A DNA stretch of 64,000 nucleotides from PRS1 sp965250265 (GTDB taxonomy: Bacteria > Bacteroidota > Bacteroidia > Flavobacteriales > Flavobacteriaceae), in the NCBI GenBank assembly GCA_965250265.1, contig CBDFNO010000012.1, positions 372,001-436,000 on the forward strand. Reading direction: 5' to 3'. Shown here piece after piece: positions 54,329 through 62,245 of the stretch. Position 1 is the stretch's first letter. The number at the start of each line of letters is the position of its first letter. The notes beneath the pieces were generated by a model that was not told the origin of the DNA, did not search any database, and saw only the letters and a list, made by a program, of their open reading frames with translations. A program made the translations under genes and the position numbers.

Positions 54329-55828
54329 ATGTCGAAAAAGCGTGTGTTTATTAGTTATTCCAGAGACGATAGAGCTTTTGTTGAAAAGCTTGTAGATTCT
54401 TTAAGGGAAAATGGATTGGAAGTTTGGCTTGATGTACATCTGCGTTCTGGTGAGGATTGGGACGATGCGCTTGAGAGCCAAATAATTGGTACTGATCATA
54501 TGATTATTGTTTTATCAGAAACTTCGGCGGCTTCAGATAATGTAAAAAATGAAATGCGATTTGCTTTAGATAAAGGCAAACAAATTCATCCTATATTATA
54601 TAAACCTTGTTCGGTTCCATTAAGTATGCGTCGCATGCACTATATTGATTTCACTGCGTTAGACTATGATAAAGCCTTACAGCGTCTTGTCCAAGACATT
54701 AAAACTGAAAAATCAGAAATAGGCAAGACGTCTTCTATAAGGGAAAGTGGGAAGAAGAAGGGAAAGTCTAAGTTGAAATTTGTTTTCGGTTTAGTGGCTA
54801 TTGTTATTATTTCAATAACTATCTGGAAATTTTCGTCAAAATCTTCAGAAGAACCAAAAACAAATGAAGTTGTTGAAGTGGTTGACGACATCAACTGGCG
54901 AAAGATTGACATATCTACGGATGTGTATGAATATACCAACTATATTTCATCCTATAAAAACACTGAAAATAAATTGAAAACAGCAGTCAAAACTACCCAG
55001 GATATGCTTAAGGATGAAGGAGCCATAGTTCTGAATCGAGAGGATTTTTTCGATTGGTTTTATAAGCTGGCTTATCTGGATGATGATGGTTATTATGTGG
55101 CTAATGATCTAGCTAATAAGAACCTCAGCTGGCCTCAAAATGGTGATCTTTTAATAGCGCAAAAACCAACTCTAGTAATGAATCCAGCAACTCTAGATAT
55201 TATGCCAGGCGTGTTTATCGAGCCTGGAGCTGTTATTCAATTTTCAGAAAGTCAGGATGAAAATAATGGGCAGACATTTCTAAAATTTTATTTTATAAAA
55301 AACGAGGCGGTAAAGCCTGATCCATTAGCTTTAACCAAAACATATATTAGTAAATTTGATTATAAATCTAAAATATCATCTTCACTAACTGAAGCGGAAG
55401 TGTGGCATTTTTTAAGCACTGAGAATGAAGCAGATGAATTTGAAGGCTATTTATGGTATTTAGAACATTATGGATTTGATTCGCGATTTAGTGAAAAAGC
55501 TCTTAATACGTTTCTAGATGATTTGAATAAAATTGGGTATGTCATTTATAGTGATGGCACCATTGACGATAAGGACTTCAAAAGTATTATGACTTATGAT
55601 GGAAATGCCATAGTCTTTGGAGAATTTGACCATGAGCCAAGACCCGGAGATTTAGCAATCTGTACCATTAATAGAGGTTCACCTGTATATAAGGGTATTT
55701 ATGGTCTTCATGAAGATCATGGGTCTACAGGAGATTGGGTTCGTAAGGATGAATTAGTATTTATTATGGATAATGTTGTTGAGGCTAATCAGAGAAAATA
55801 TGTTAAGGTAAAGTATCGTGAATACTAA
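54329..55828 (+). CDS. TIR-domain protein with one membrane segment and large C-terminal domain
   Basis: The N-terminal TIR domain (RVFISYSRDD at 5-14, LDVHLRSGEDW, then SDNVKNEMRFAL with glutamate 75 at the NADase position) is followed by a basic stretch (GKKKGKSKLK) and a single membrane segment at about 150-167. The last ~330 residues are not recognised. The positive residues before the membrane segment place the TIR domain inside and the C-terminus in the periplasm, a receptor-like topology. It could sense an envelope event and deplete NAD or make a TIR signal. The next gene encodes an exported protein, 55 bases away. Confidence 0.8.
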   Translation: MSKKRVFISYSRDDRAFVEKLVDSLRENGLEVWLDVHLRSGEDWDDALESQIIGTDHMIIVLSETSAASDNVKNEMRFALDKGKQIHPILYKPCSVPLSMRRMHYIDFTALDYDKALQRLVQDIKTEKSEIGKTSSIRESGKKKGKSKLKFVFGLVAIVIISITIWKFSSKSSEEPKTNEVVEVVDDINWRKIDISTDVYEYTNYISSYKNTENKLKTAVKTTQDMLKDEGAIVLNREDFFDWFYKLAYLDDDGYYVANDLANKNLSWPQNGDLLIAQKPTLVMNPATLDIMPGVFIEPGAVIQFSESQDENNGQTFLKFYFIKNEAVKPDPLALTKTYISKFDYKSKISSSLTEAEVWHFLSTENEADEFEGYLWYLEHYGFDSRFSEKALNTFLDDLNKIGYVIYSDGTIDDKDFKSIMTYDGNAIVFGEFDHEPRPGDLAICTINRGSPVYKGIYGLHEDHGSTGDWVRKDELVFIMDNVVEANQRKYVKVKYREY

Positions 55829-55883
55829 TTGTTTTAAGATAAATTTAAGTCAGCTTTATGTTCTATTTTGATATCTTTCCAAT

Positions 55884-56528
55884 ATGAAGTTTTTAAAACA
55901 ATTCATTATTATATTCTTATTGCCACTCATAGGTTTTGCACAATATGTTGAAGACGAATGGGAAGAGCGCGATACTTGGATGGACACCTCCTTTATATTT
56001 GAGAAAGCTGGAGTAACACAAGGCAGTTATGTTGCTGATATAGGCTGTCATGAAGGCTATTTGAGTGTACGTTTGGCTAATACAGTTGGAGAAAAAGGTC
56101 GTGTATTTGCTGTTGATGTATTAGAACATCGTTTAGAGACGCTAAAAGGGATTCTCAAGAAACGCGATTTGGAAAACGTAAATGTAATTCTTGGGGATTA
56201 TGATAATCCAAAATTACCAAAGAATGAACTGGATGTGGTGATTATTATGGACACCTATCATGAAATGACAGATTATATGACGATTCTAGAGCATGTGAAT
56301 AAAGCATTAAAATCTGCAGGTACTATTGTAATTATAGAAAAATTAAAAATACGCATCAAAGGAAAATCAAGAAGTGCACAAACTGACGCACATAGTTTAA
56401 GTACCAAGTATGTGAAGCAAGAGTTACGCAAAGCAGGTTTTAAGCTGACCTACGAGAATAACGATTTAGGCGATTGGGAGAACGATGAGGATAAAGTTAT
56501 TTGGATGTTAGTTGCTAAGAAGGAATAG
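55884..56528 (+). CDS. exported class I SAM-dependent methyltransferase
   Basis: The 214 residues start with a signal peptide ending GFAQY. A Rossmann methyltransferase fold follows: VADIGCHEGYLSVRLA (motif I), VFAVDVLEHR (motif II) and VIIMDTYHEMTDY (post-motif IV). A periplasmic methyltransferase is odd because S-adenosylmethionine is made inside the cell, but such proteins are known from genomes of Bacteroidota and Proteobacteria. The substrate is unknown. It follows the TIR receptor-like gene. Confidence 0.83.
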   Translation: MKFLKQFIIIFLLPLIGFAQYVEDEWEERDTWMDTSFIFEKAGVTQGSYVADIGCHEGYLSVRLANTVGEKGRVFAVDVLEHRLETLKGILKKRDLENVNVILGDYDNPKLPKNELDVVIIMDTYHEMTDYMTILEHVNKALKSAGTIVIIEKLKIRIKGKSRSAQTDAHSLSTKYVKQELRKAGFKLTYENNDLGDWENDEDKVIWMLVAKKE

Positions 56529-56631
56529 ACATTACTATACGGAAACCGAAGTCTTTTTTTCCAAATCTATTTATATCTTGAGAAATAATCTTTAACTTGT
56601 AACCTTATTAATTAATTTAAATTTATACACA

Positions 56632-56988
56632 ATGAAGTATTTAGTTAGCGAAATAAACCATTATTGGGTTCACCTTCAAGCCGGACATTCCAAAGAACAT
56701 CTTGTTTTCCCGCGTGTTATCGTAAAATGTTATCATGATGATGATTTTATTTTGCAGTTAAGCTTCTATCACGATAATAAAAAACTGCCCGAAAATTATT
56801 ACGACGTTAATTCTAAATTAGTGTACTTGCGTTACCGTTTGTCAATGTATCCCAATGTTATAGACCTTTTGAGAAATGAAAAACCAATTTATTTTAGTTA
56901 TTCTCAAAAATCAAAAGTGGGTTATGTCAGAACTGGGAAGGAACCCGTAGGAGAAGGAGATAACGATGCTGATTTCGTGCGGATATAA
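56632..56988 (+). CDS. hypothetical 118-residue protein
   Basis: A small soluble protein beginning MKYLVSEINHYWVHL (start only) with several aromatic and basic residues and no signal peptide. Alternating strands suggest a beta-rich fold. No domain is recognised. It has its own leader and precedes repeat copy 6. Confidence 0.6.
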   Translation: MKYLVSEINHYWVHLQAGHSKEHLVFPRVIVKCYHDDDFILQLSFYHDNKKLPENYYDVNSKLVYLRYRLSMYPNVIDLLRNEKPIYFSYSQKSKVGYVRTGKEPVGEGDNDADFVRI

Positions 56989-57001
56989 CTTCTTACTATA
57001 A

Positions 57002-57224
57002 ACCATCAAACATACGTTAATCGCCAGCAGGCCATCATTTTTATAATATTGCTTAAACCAATTGATAAACCAATATTATAAAATGTTCTATAATAGCGCG
57101 AGCATTATATAACCTAGGCTAAACATTCCTTTAAAGTTTTTCTTTTAAAGCTTCTTTTATCAAAGTTAATGCAGCACTCTTTACACGGCTACGTAGGAGG
57201 GAAGCAAAATGTGTTTGGAATGAA
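57002..57224 (+). repeat. dispersed repeat copy 6
   Basis: It begins ACGTTAATCGCCAG (copy 4), has TTCTATAATAGCGCG (compare copies 7 and 8), then after unrelated bases TAGGAGGGAAGCAAAATGTG (copy 5) and TTTGGAATG. Its end lies within the last codons of the convergent regulator gene. Confidence 0.65.
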
Positions 57225-58108
57225 TCCATATTTTCAGAGCTCAAAAATATTTTGTCGTTCTCTAATACCGATTTTATCAATTTAAGTTTTTGTGTTTTAT
57301 ATTCCTTGCTCAATGAAGATCTACTGTACTTCTTAGCATTAAGTTTAAAAAAATCTGGATTCAATACTATAAATATGGTAAGTAAATACATAATTATTGT
57401 TCCTAATAAATCAGGAGAGAATTCAGGAAATGGGCTATTGAAAAATACCTTCCCGTTAATAATTCCTCCATGCGATAAAAACAATACTAGGGACACAATT
57501 ATTAAAATTACAGCAATATAAAGCAACCATTTTAGCTTGTCTTTAGAAATAGAAGCTTGTCGCTTATGTCCAACATAAACTTTATAAAGACACAAGCATC
57601 CATATATAAATAAATGAAGCGATATCATTTCCATCACAACCCATCCTTGAATTTCCCATGGGTCTATTGGAATGCCCATTGTCGCATCTACTAATGCGGT
57701 GTTCGGGTGAAAGCTAGATACATATATATTATATTTAAATGAAGCAGACTGCAGGAAAAAATTAAAAGAATACAAAAAATAAAACCCAAATATTAGCAAG
57801 TGCAATATTCTCCTATTTACAGTGACTTTTTGTTTTAATTGGGATTTAACGTAAAATAAATTTAATGGCCCTAAAAGAAAAAGGAATGGTGCTGAAATGT
57901 TTAAAAAATGTGGATGTCTGGACATCAACCCAGATTTTAAAAATAAAGATTCAATTAAAATAACAGCGATGACACTAATGATAAAAACAATAGATTTATG
58001 TTCTTTAAATCGAGGTTTGGTAGTAAATAAGTATATAATGACCAACGCTTGTATTAATCCAAACAAGATGGTCATTGAAATCCAATCAAAATGAAATAAA
58101 TCTTGCAC
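57131..58108 (-). CDS. AraC-type regulator lacking its DNA-binding domain
   Basis: Seven membrane segments fill residues 10-250, as in the AraC-type regulators at 32803 and 51393, and the linker KLIKSVLENDKIFLSSENM ends where the first HTH should begin. The remaining ~30 residues are the complement of a dispersed repeat and carry no HTH. So the DNA-binding domain has been replaced by repeat sequence, and the protein should be unable to act as a regulator. It may be a dead gene or a truncated sensor. Confidence 0.75.
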   Translation of the reverse strand: MQDLFHFDWISMTILFGLIQALVIIYLFTTKPRFKEHKSIVFIISVIAVILIESLFLKSGLMSRHPHFLNISAPFLFLLGPLNLFYVKSQLKQKVTVNRRILHLLIFGFYFLYSFNFFLQSASFKYNIYVSSFHPNTALVDATMGIPIDPWEIQGWVVMEMISLHLFIYGCLCLYKVYVGHKRQASISKDKLKWLLYIAVILIIVSLVLFLSHGGIINGKVFFNSPFPEFSPDLLGTIIMYLLTIFIVLNPDFFKLNAKKYSRSSLSKEYKTQKLKLIKSVLENDKIFLSSENMDSFQTHFASLLRSRVKSAALTLIKEALKEKL

Positions 58109-58560
58109 TATTTGTAAGTCAACTATATAAGAATAGTGTGCAATGTAATGGATTTTTTATAATTTGGGAAGCTGTTTTATGTGTGATAACCTAGTCGTAT
58201 GTAAAAATAATAATTTTATAAGTACTATAATGATCTGCGTTATGTAACTTGAGCTTTGGTAAAAAGCAGGTTAGAGCGTGAAGAAAAGGTCTGGTAGACC
58301 TTATTAGCGAATGAGCCAGCTCGGGCTTTGTCTTACTACAGTTTCTTAAAAAAATTGTTCTCATAAGTTTCTTCTACATCTGTAATGGAATACTCTTTGC
58401 CCGAAGCGACGATAGGAGTGAAGTGAGTATGTATGGAATGAGAAAATAATTAAACACTCCTTCTAATCATGTGTTCCATAAAATACGATACTTAACATTA
58501 TATTAACTAGTAAATAAAGAGAATAATTGTAGCTATGCATATTATTTTTTAAAAAACAAA
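58109..58560. other. intergenic region with dispersed repeat
   Basis: Repeat copy 7 fills about half of it. The rest is AT-rich promoter-side sequence of the divergent genes. Confidence 0.5.
58222..58440 (+). repeat. dispersed repeat copy 7
   Basis: It runs from GTACTATAATGATCTGCGTT through TGGAATACTCTTTGCCCGAA and CGACGATAGGAG to ATGTATGGAATG. Copy 8 has the same order with a shorter middle. Confidence 0.8.
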
Positions 58561-59499
58561 ATGAGAAAAGTTTATTCTATTTTAATACTTGTATTGCTTC
58601 TATTTTTAATTGCTTGTAATACTAATAATAAGAAGGCAAACAACAATGATTCACCAACATTAGAAACCACATATCTGGGACAAAAGCCACCAAGGTTAAC
58701 TCCAGAAATTTTTGCTCCTGGAATAATTTCAATAGATGGGAGAGGTGAACATGGCATTTCATTTTCTCCTGATTTAGATGAAGTATACTTTTCAGCCAAT
58801 AGAAAAGACGAAGAGCCGAGTATATATTACTCAAAACTCGAAGAAAAAAAATGGATTACTCCTAAAAAAGCAAATTTCACGAAAGGTAAAAAAGTTGCAG
58901 AAATGCATCCATTTGTCAGTCCTAATGGTAAAACGCTTCATTTTATAGCTCATGATTCTTTTACATTGCCTCATCATAAAGAATCAGTTAAAAGCTGGTA
59001 TGTAAAACGATTAGGAGATTCCTGGGGCGATGCAAAACAACTTGATTCACCTATAAATGATGATTTTGTTTTTTATTCGAATGAAGCAAAAAATGGAGAT
59101 CTTTATTATACAAATGTATCAAAACGAAAAATGTATTATGCACCTAAAAAAGATGACAAATATCCCGAAGTGCACGAATTGGGGACCGGAGGTTTTCATG
59201 GTTTTATTTCCCCATCTCAGGATTATTTAGTGGTAAATGCTCGAAACAAAGAAGATGATCAAAGAAAAAGTGATATTTATGTCTATTTTAAGAAGAAAGA
59301 CGGAACATGGTCAAAACCAATTAACCTTGGAAATGAAGTAAATTCTAATTTTCCTGAAACATGCCCTAGTATCACTCCTGATGGTAAATATTTATTCTTT
59401 GGTAGATATAACGAAGAAGGCGGATTATCAAACTTTTATTGGGTAAGCACTGAAATTATCAGCAAGTTAAAAACAGCGTATTTTAAAGAAATTAAATAA
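58561..59499 (+). CDS. beta-propeller (PD40-type) lipoprotein 1
   Basis: A 312-residue lipoprotein (lipobox LIAC), then LGQKPPRLTPEIFAPGII and a beta-propeller with TolB/PD40-like repeats: ISFSPDLDEVYFSAN, HPFVSPNGKTLHFIA and PSITPDGKYLFFGRY. It is the first of three tandem paralogues that share LGQKPP and PDGKY. The propeller probably sits in the periplasm or on the surface and binds a ligand or enzyme. Its stop overlaps the next start (TAATG). Confidence 0.82.
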   Translation: MRKVYSILILVLLLFLIACNTNNKKANNNDSPTLETTYLGQKPPRLTPEIFAPGIISIDGRGEHGISFSPDLDEVYFSANRKDEEPSIYYSKLEEKKWITPKKANFTKGKKVAEMHPFVSPNGKTLHFIAHDSFTLPHHKESVKSWYVKRLGDSWGDAKQLDSPINDDFVFYSNEAKNGDLYYTNVSKRKMYYAPKKDDKYPEVHELGTGGFHGFISPSQDYLVVNARNKEDDQRKSDIYVYFKKKDGTWSKPINLGNEVNSNFPETCPSITPDGKYLFFGRYNEEGGLSNFYWVSTEIISKLKTAYFKEIK

Positions 59500-60356
59500 T
59501 GAAAAAGTTGAGTTGTATTTTAGTTCTTGTGTTTTTAAGCGCATGTAATACTAAAAAAGAGAAAACAAAGCATATTGATACACCAAGTACAAAAGAAATC
59601 TATCTTGGCCAAAAGCCACCAGGTTTAATCCCTGAACTGTTTGCGCCTGAAATTATTAAGACTGAATTTAGGCAGGCAGGTTGTGCCTTTTCACCAGATT
59701 TAAAGGAGTTCTATTTTCGCAGAAGAGGAGGAGAATATGAAAGCAACACGTTGGTTGTTGTTAAATATAAAGATAACAAATGGAGTGAATCACTTGTAGA
59801 AACCAAAGCTGGAGAACCATTTATTTCACTTGATGGTAAGACGATGCACTTGGGAAAAAAATATCGAGAACGAACTACTTCTGGTTGGTCTGAAAAGAAA
59901 AGCCTTGGAGATCCTTTTAATAGCTTCCGTATTATGCGACTTACCGCTTCATCTAATGGCACGTATTATTTTGATGAGGCTAGTGAAACAGGTCCACTTC
60001 GTTATTCTCGATTCATAAATGGTGTATATGAGCAACCGAAAACCTTAAACGTTGACGTTGGAAATTGGAATGCACACCCTTATATTGCTCCGGATGAATC
60101 TTATATAATCTGGGATGATCAAAGAGAAAGTGGATCTGGAGGCGCAGATTTGTACATTTCTTTTCGTGAGAAAGATGGTTCCTGGGGACCTTCAATTAAT
60201 TTAGGAGACAAAATAAATTCAGAATTTGAAGATGCATATGGGAGTATAACTCCTGATGGTAAATATTTCTTCTTTAATAGGTCTTACGGAAATGATAAAG
60301 CAGATATATTCTGGGTAGATGCCAAGGTAATTATGAATCTAAAACATAAATATTAA
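59499..60356 (+). CDS. beta-propeller (PD40-type) lipoprotein 2
   Basis: Second tandem paralogue, 285 residues, lipobox LSAC. It keeps LGQKPPGLIPELFAPEII, CAFSPDLKEFYF and SITPDGKYFFFNRS. Sequence identity to the flanking paralogues is clear at the start and in the propeller signatures, while the central blades differ, suggesting different ligands. It overlaps paralogue 1 by one base and is 12 bases from paralogue 3. Confidence 0.82.
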   Translation: MKKLSCILVLVFLSACNTKKEKTKHIDTPSTKEIYLGQKPPGLIPELFAPEIIKTEFRQAGCAFSPDLKEFYFRRRGGEYESNTLVVVKYKDNKWSESLVETKAGEPFISLDGKTMHLGKKYRERTTSGWSEKKSLGDPFNSFRIMRLTASSNGTYYFDEASETGPLRYSRFINGVYEQPKTLNVDVGNWNAHPYIAPDESYIIWDDQRESGSGGADLYISFREKDGSWGPSINLGDKINSEFEDAYGSITPDGKYFFFNRSYGNDKADIFWVDAKVIMNLKHKY

Positions 60357-60368
60357 TACAATAGCAAA

Positions 60369-61277
60369 ATGAGCAAAACATATACAATACTACTACTTGT
60401 ACGGATTCTTACTTTATATGGATGTAATACTAAAAAAGAAGAAACAAAAGATAGTGATACACCTACAATAGAAAATCCATATTTAGGGCAGAAGCCACCA
60501 GGAATAACACCTATTCCATTTGCCCCTGGACTTGTTTCTACAGAAATTTATGAATATGATGGTGCATTTACACCAGATATGAAATCATTTTATTTTATTA
60601 GAAGAGGGGAAAAAAATATAAAATCAACTTTTTACGAATACAAATACAATGATACCACAACGGTTTGGGAAAAATCTGTAGTGGCTTCTCCTTGGATTGG
60701 ACGCCCGGTAATTTCTCCAGATGGCAAAACCATGCATTTAGGGACCAGCTATTTAAAACGAACTGAAACAGGATGGTCGAGCCTACAAAAACTAGAACCT
60801 CCTATTGTAAGTAATGATTCGATGTATATTATGAGACTTTCAGAATCAGCAAATAGCACCTATTATTTTGACACCTATAAAGAGAATGATCCATCTTTTC
60901 CTATACGTTATTCACGATTCATCAACGGAAAATATGAAACCCCAAAAGCATTACCCAAAGCTATCAACACAGGAACCTTTTTAAGTCATCCTTTTATTGC
61001 GTCCGATGAATCCTATTTATTATATGATGCTACAAGAGAAGATGGTTTTGGAGATGCTGATATTTATATCAGTTTTAAACAAAAAGATGGTACTTGGGGT
61101 GATGGTATTAATTTAGGAGATAAAATAAACACCACTGCTTGGGAAGCTTCTGCGAGTATCACACCCGATGGCAAATACCTTTTCTTTAGCAGAAATGTTG
61201 GCTCAGAAAATTATGAGAATGTCGATATTTTTTGGGTGGATGCACAGTTTATCGAGATCCTTAGGTCTCAACAATAA
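60369..61277 (+). CDS. beta-propeller (PD40-type) lipoprotein 3
   Basis: Third paralogue, 302 residues, lipobox LYGC. It shares LGQKPPGITPIPFAPGLV, PDMKSFYFIRRGE, ISPDGKTMHLG and ASITPDGKYLFFSRN. It resembles paralogue 2 more than paralogue 1 (both have RRGE and KTMHLG). Repeat copy 8 begins ~60 bases after its stop, mirroring copy 7 before paralogue 1. Confidence 0.82.
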   Translation: MSKTYTILLLVRILTLYGCNTKKEETKDSDTPTIENPYLGQKPPGITPIPFAPGLVSTEIYEYDGAFTPDMKSFYFIRRGEKNIKSTFYEYKYNDTTTVWEKSVVASPWIGRPVISPDGKTMHLGTSYLKRTETGWSSLQKLEPPIVSNDSMYIMRLSESANSTYYFDTYKENDPSFPIRYSRFINGKYETPKALPKAINTGTFLSHPFIASDESYLLYDATREDGFGDADIYISFKQKDGTWGDGINLGDKINTTAWEASASITPDGKYLFFSRNVGSENYENVDIFWVDAQFIEILRSQQ

Positions 61278-61337
61278 ATGGTTAATAATTACTGTTTATA
61301 CAATTTTATTTAATGACTGATTATAATATTGAAAAAT

Positions 61338-61500
61338 GTACTATAATGTTCTGCGTTATGTAACTTTGCTTTGGTAAAAGCGAAGTTCTTTGCTCAAGTT
61401 TTCTTTGATTTTTTTCTTTTCCAAAGTTTCTTTAAAAATGTAATGGAATACTCTTTGCCCGAAACGACAATAGGAGAGAAGAGGTAATGTGTATGGAGTG
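61338..61500 (+). repeat. dispersed repeat copy 8
   Basis: GTACTATAATGTTCTGCGTT, TGGAATACTCTTTGCCCGAA, CGACAATAGGAG and GTGTATGGAGTG follow in the same order as in copy 7. Confidence 0.8.
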
Positions 61501-61510
61501 GGATTGTTTA

Positions 61511-61870
61511 CTAAAGTGTTAAAAAGGAGGTTTTAACACTTTTAATTCTTTTAATACTATTTAGTATACCTAAAGTAATGATGCTACAACCAATAATTAG
61601 TTCTAGCCACCAAAAGAAATCATTATTTCTAAAAAGAATTATAGATATTCTGAGCACTAGATAAGCCATTAATGAATAATTAATTATAAGTTTTATTTTT
61701 TTCTTTTATCCCAAAATTAGCAAGGTTGCTAGGTACTAACAATGTGCTTTCTATAAAACAGATAATTACCAATAAAAACAATTTTATATTAGTTTTAGGA
61801 ATCGTACTAAAATTTATAGTATCAGTTTGTATGACACTAAACAATATGGTATTTATACAACATCTCCAAA
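61511..61870 (-). pseudogene. remnant of a small membrane protein gene
   Basis: On the minus strand one frame gives KLFLLVIICFIESTLLVP and, after a shift, another gives YLVLRISIILF and WWLELIIGCSIITLGIL to a TAG at 61511-61513. One extra A in the run at 61696-61702 (T on the plus strand) would explain the break. About three membrane segments are left and no start is clear. Family unknown. Confidence 0.45.
61515..61540. terminator. hairpin after repeat copy 8
   Basis: AGTGTTAAAA pairs with TTTTAACACT around AGGAGG, followed by three T. It could terminate the propeller operon, though the T-run is short. Confidence 0.5.
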
Positions 61871-61946
61871 ATTTGTTTTAAATGTCAATAAGTTAATAAA
61901 TGGTCTGTACTTTTTGAAAATTTCGAAAAAAAAACACCATTACTGA
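61776..61946 (+). pseudogene. possible type IX sorting-domain remnant
   Basis: An open plus-strand fragment reads KIYSISLYDTKQYGIY and then FVLNVNKLINGLYFLKIS, close to the pattern of Por secretion C-terminal domains in Bacteroidota (LYD, then L..GLY..KI). It has no start and overlaps the minus-strand remnant, so only one of the two may be real. Confidence 0.35.
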
Positions 61947-62002
61947 AAAAATAATAATACAACATTAATAAGAACTTGGCTAAAAATTATACAGTACCTA
62001 AA

Positions 62003-62053
62003 CACGGTTCTCATAATCCTACCAACTCTCAATAGAATTATAACAGAACCGTG
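62003..62053. promoter_or_regulatory. 9-bp inverted repeat before the amidohydrolases
   Basis: CACGGTTCT and AGAACCGTG are perfect inverted copies 33 bases apart, with further GTACC/GGTAC pairing outside and CTTTTT downstream. It could be a terminator or leader structure. Confidence 0.35.
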
Positions 62054-62245
62054 GTACTATAGCCTTTTTGATTATTACGAAAATAATTAGGCACACAGAT
62101 AAAAAAAGAATTTTCCCAATATTTTGTCAGACTTAAAATAAATGACTACATTTAGTATTCCTCTTTGGCTTATAACAAATTAATAACATTTATAGTAATT
62201 CATTCTTGAAGGCACCATTAATATGGGCATAAACTAGTTATTAAT

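Larger units (their letters stand above)
61278..62245. other. long intergenic region with repeat and gene remnants
   Basis: It holds repeat copy 8, a hairpin, a frameshifted minus-strand membrane-protein remnant, a plus-strand remnant that resembles a secretion sorting domain, and a second inverted repeat before the amidohydrolases. Confidence 0.5.

Noticed and set aside
54329..55828. Thoeris system made of the TIR gene and the SIR2-like gene
   Set aside because: The two genes are 3.4 kb apart with unrelated genes between, and the SIR2 protein lacks the ThsA C-terminal SLOG domain by length.
29611..61500. A CRISPR array from the recurring short sequences
   Set aside because: The copies are kilobases apart, differ in module content and have no regular spacers.
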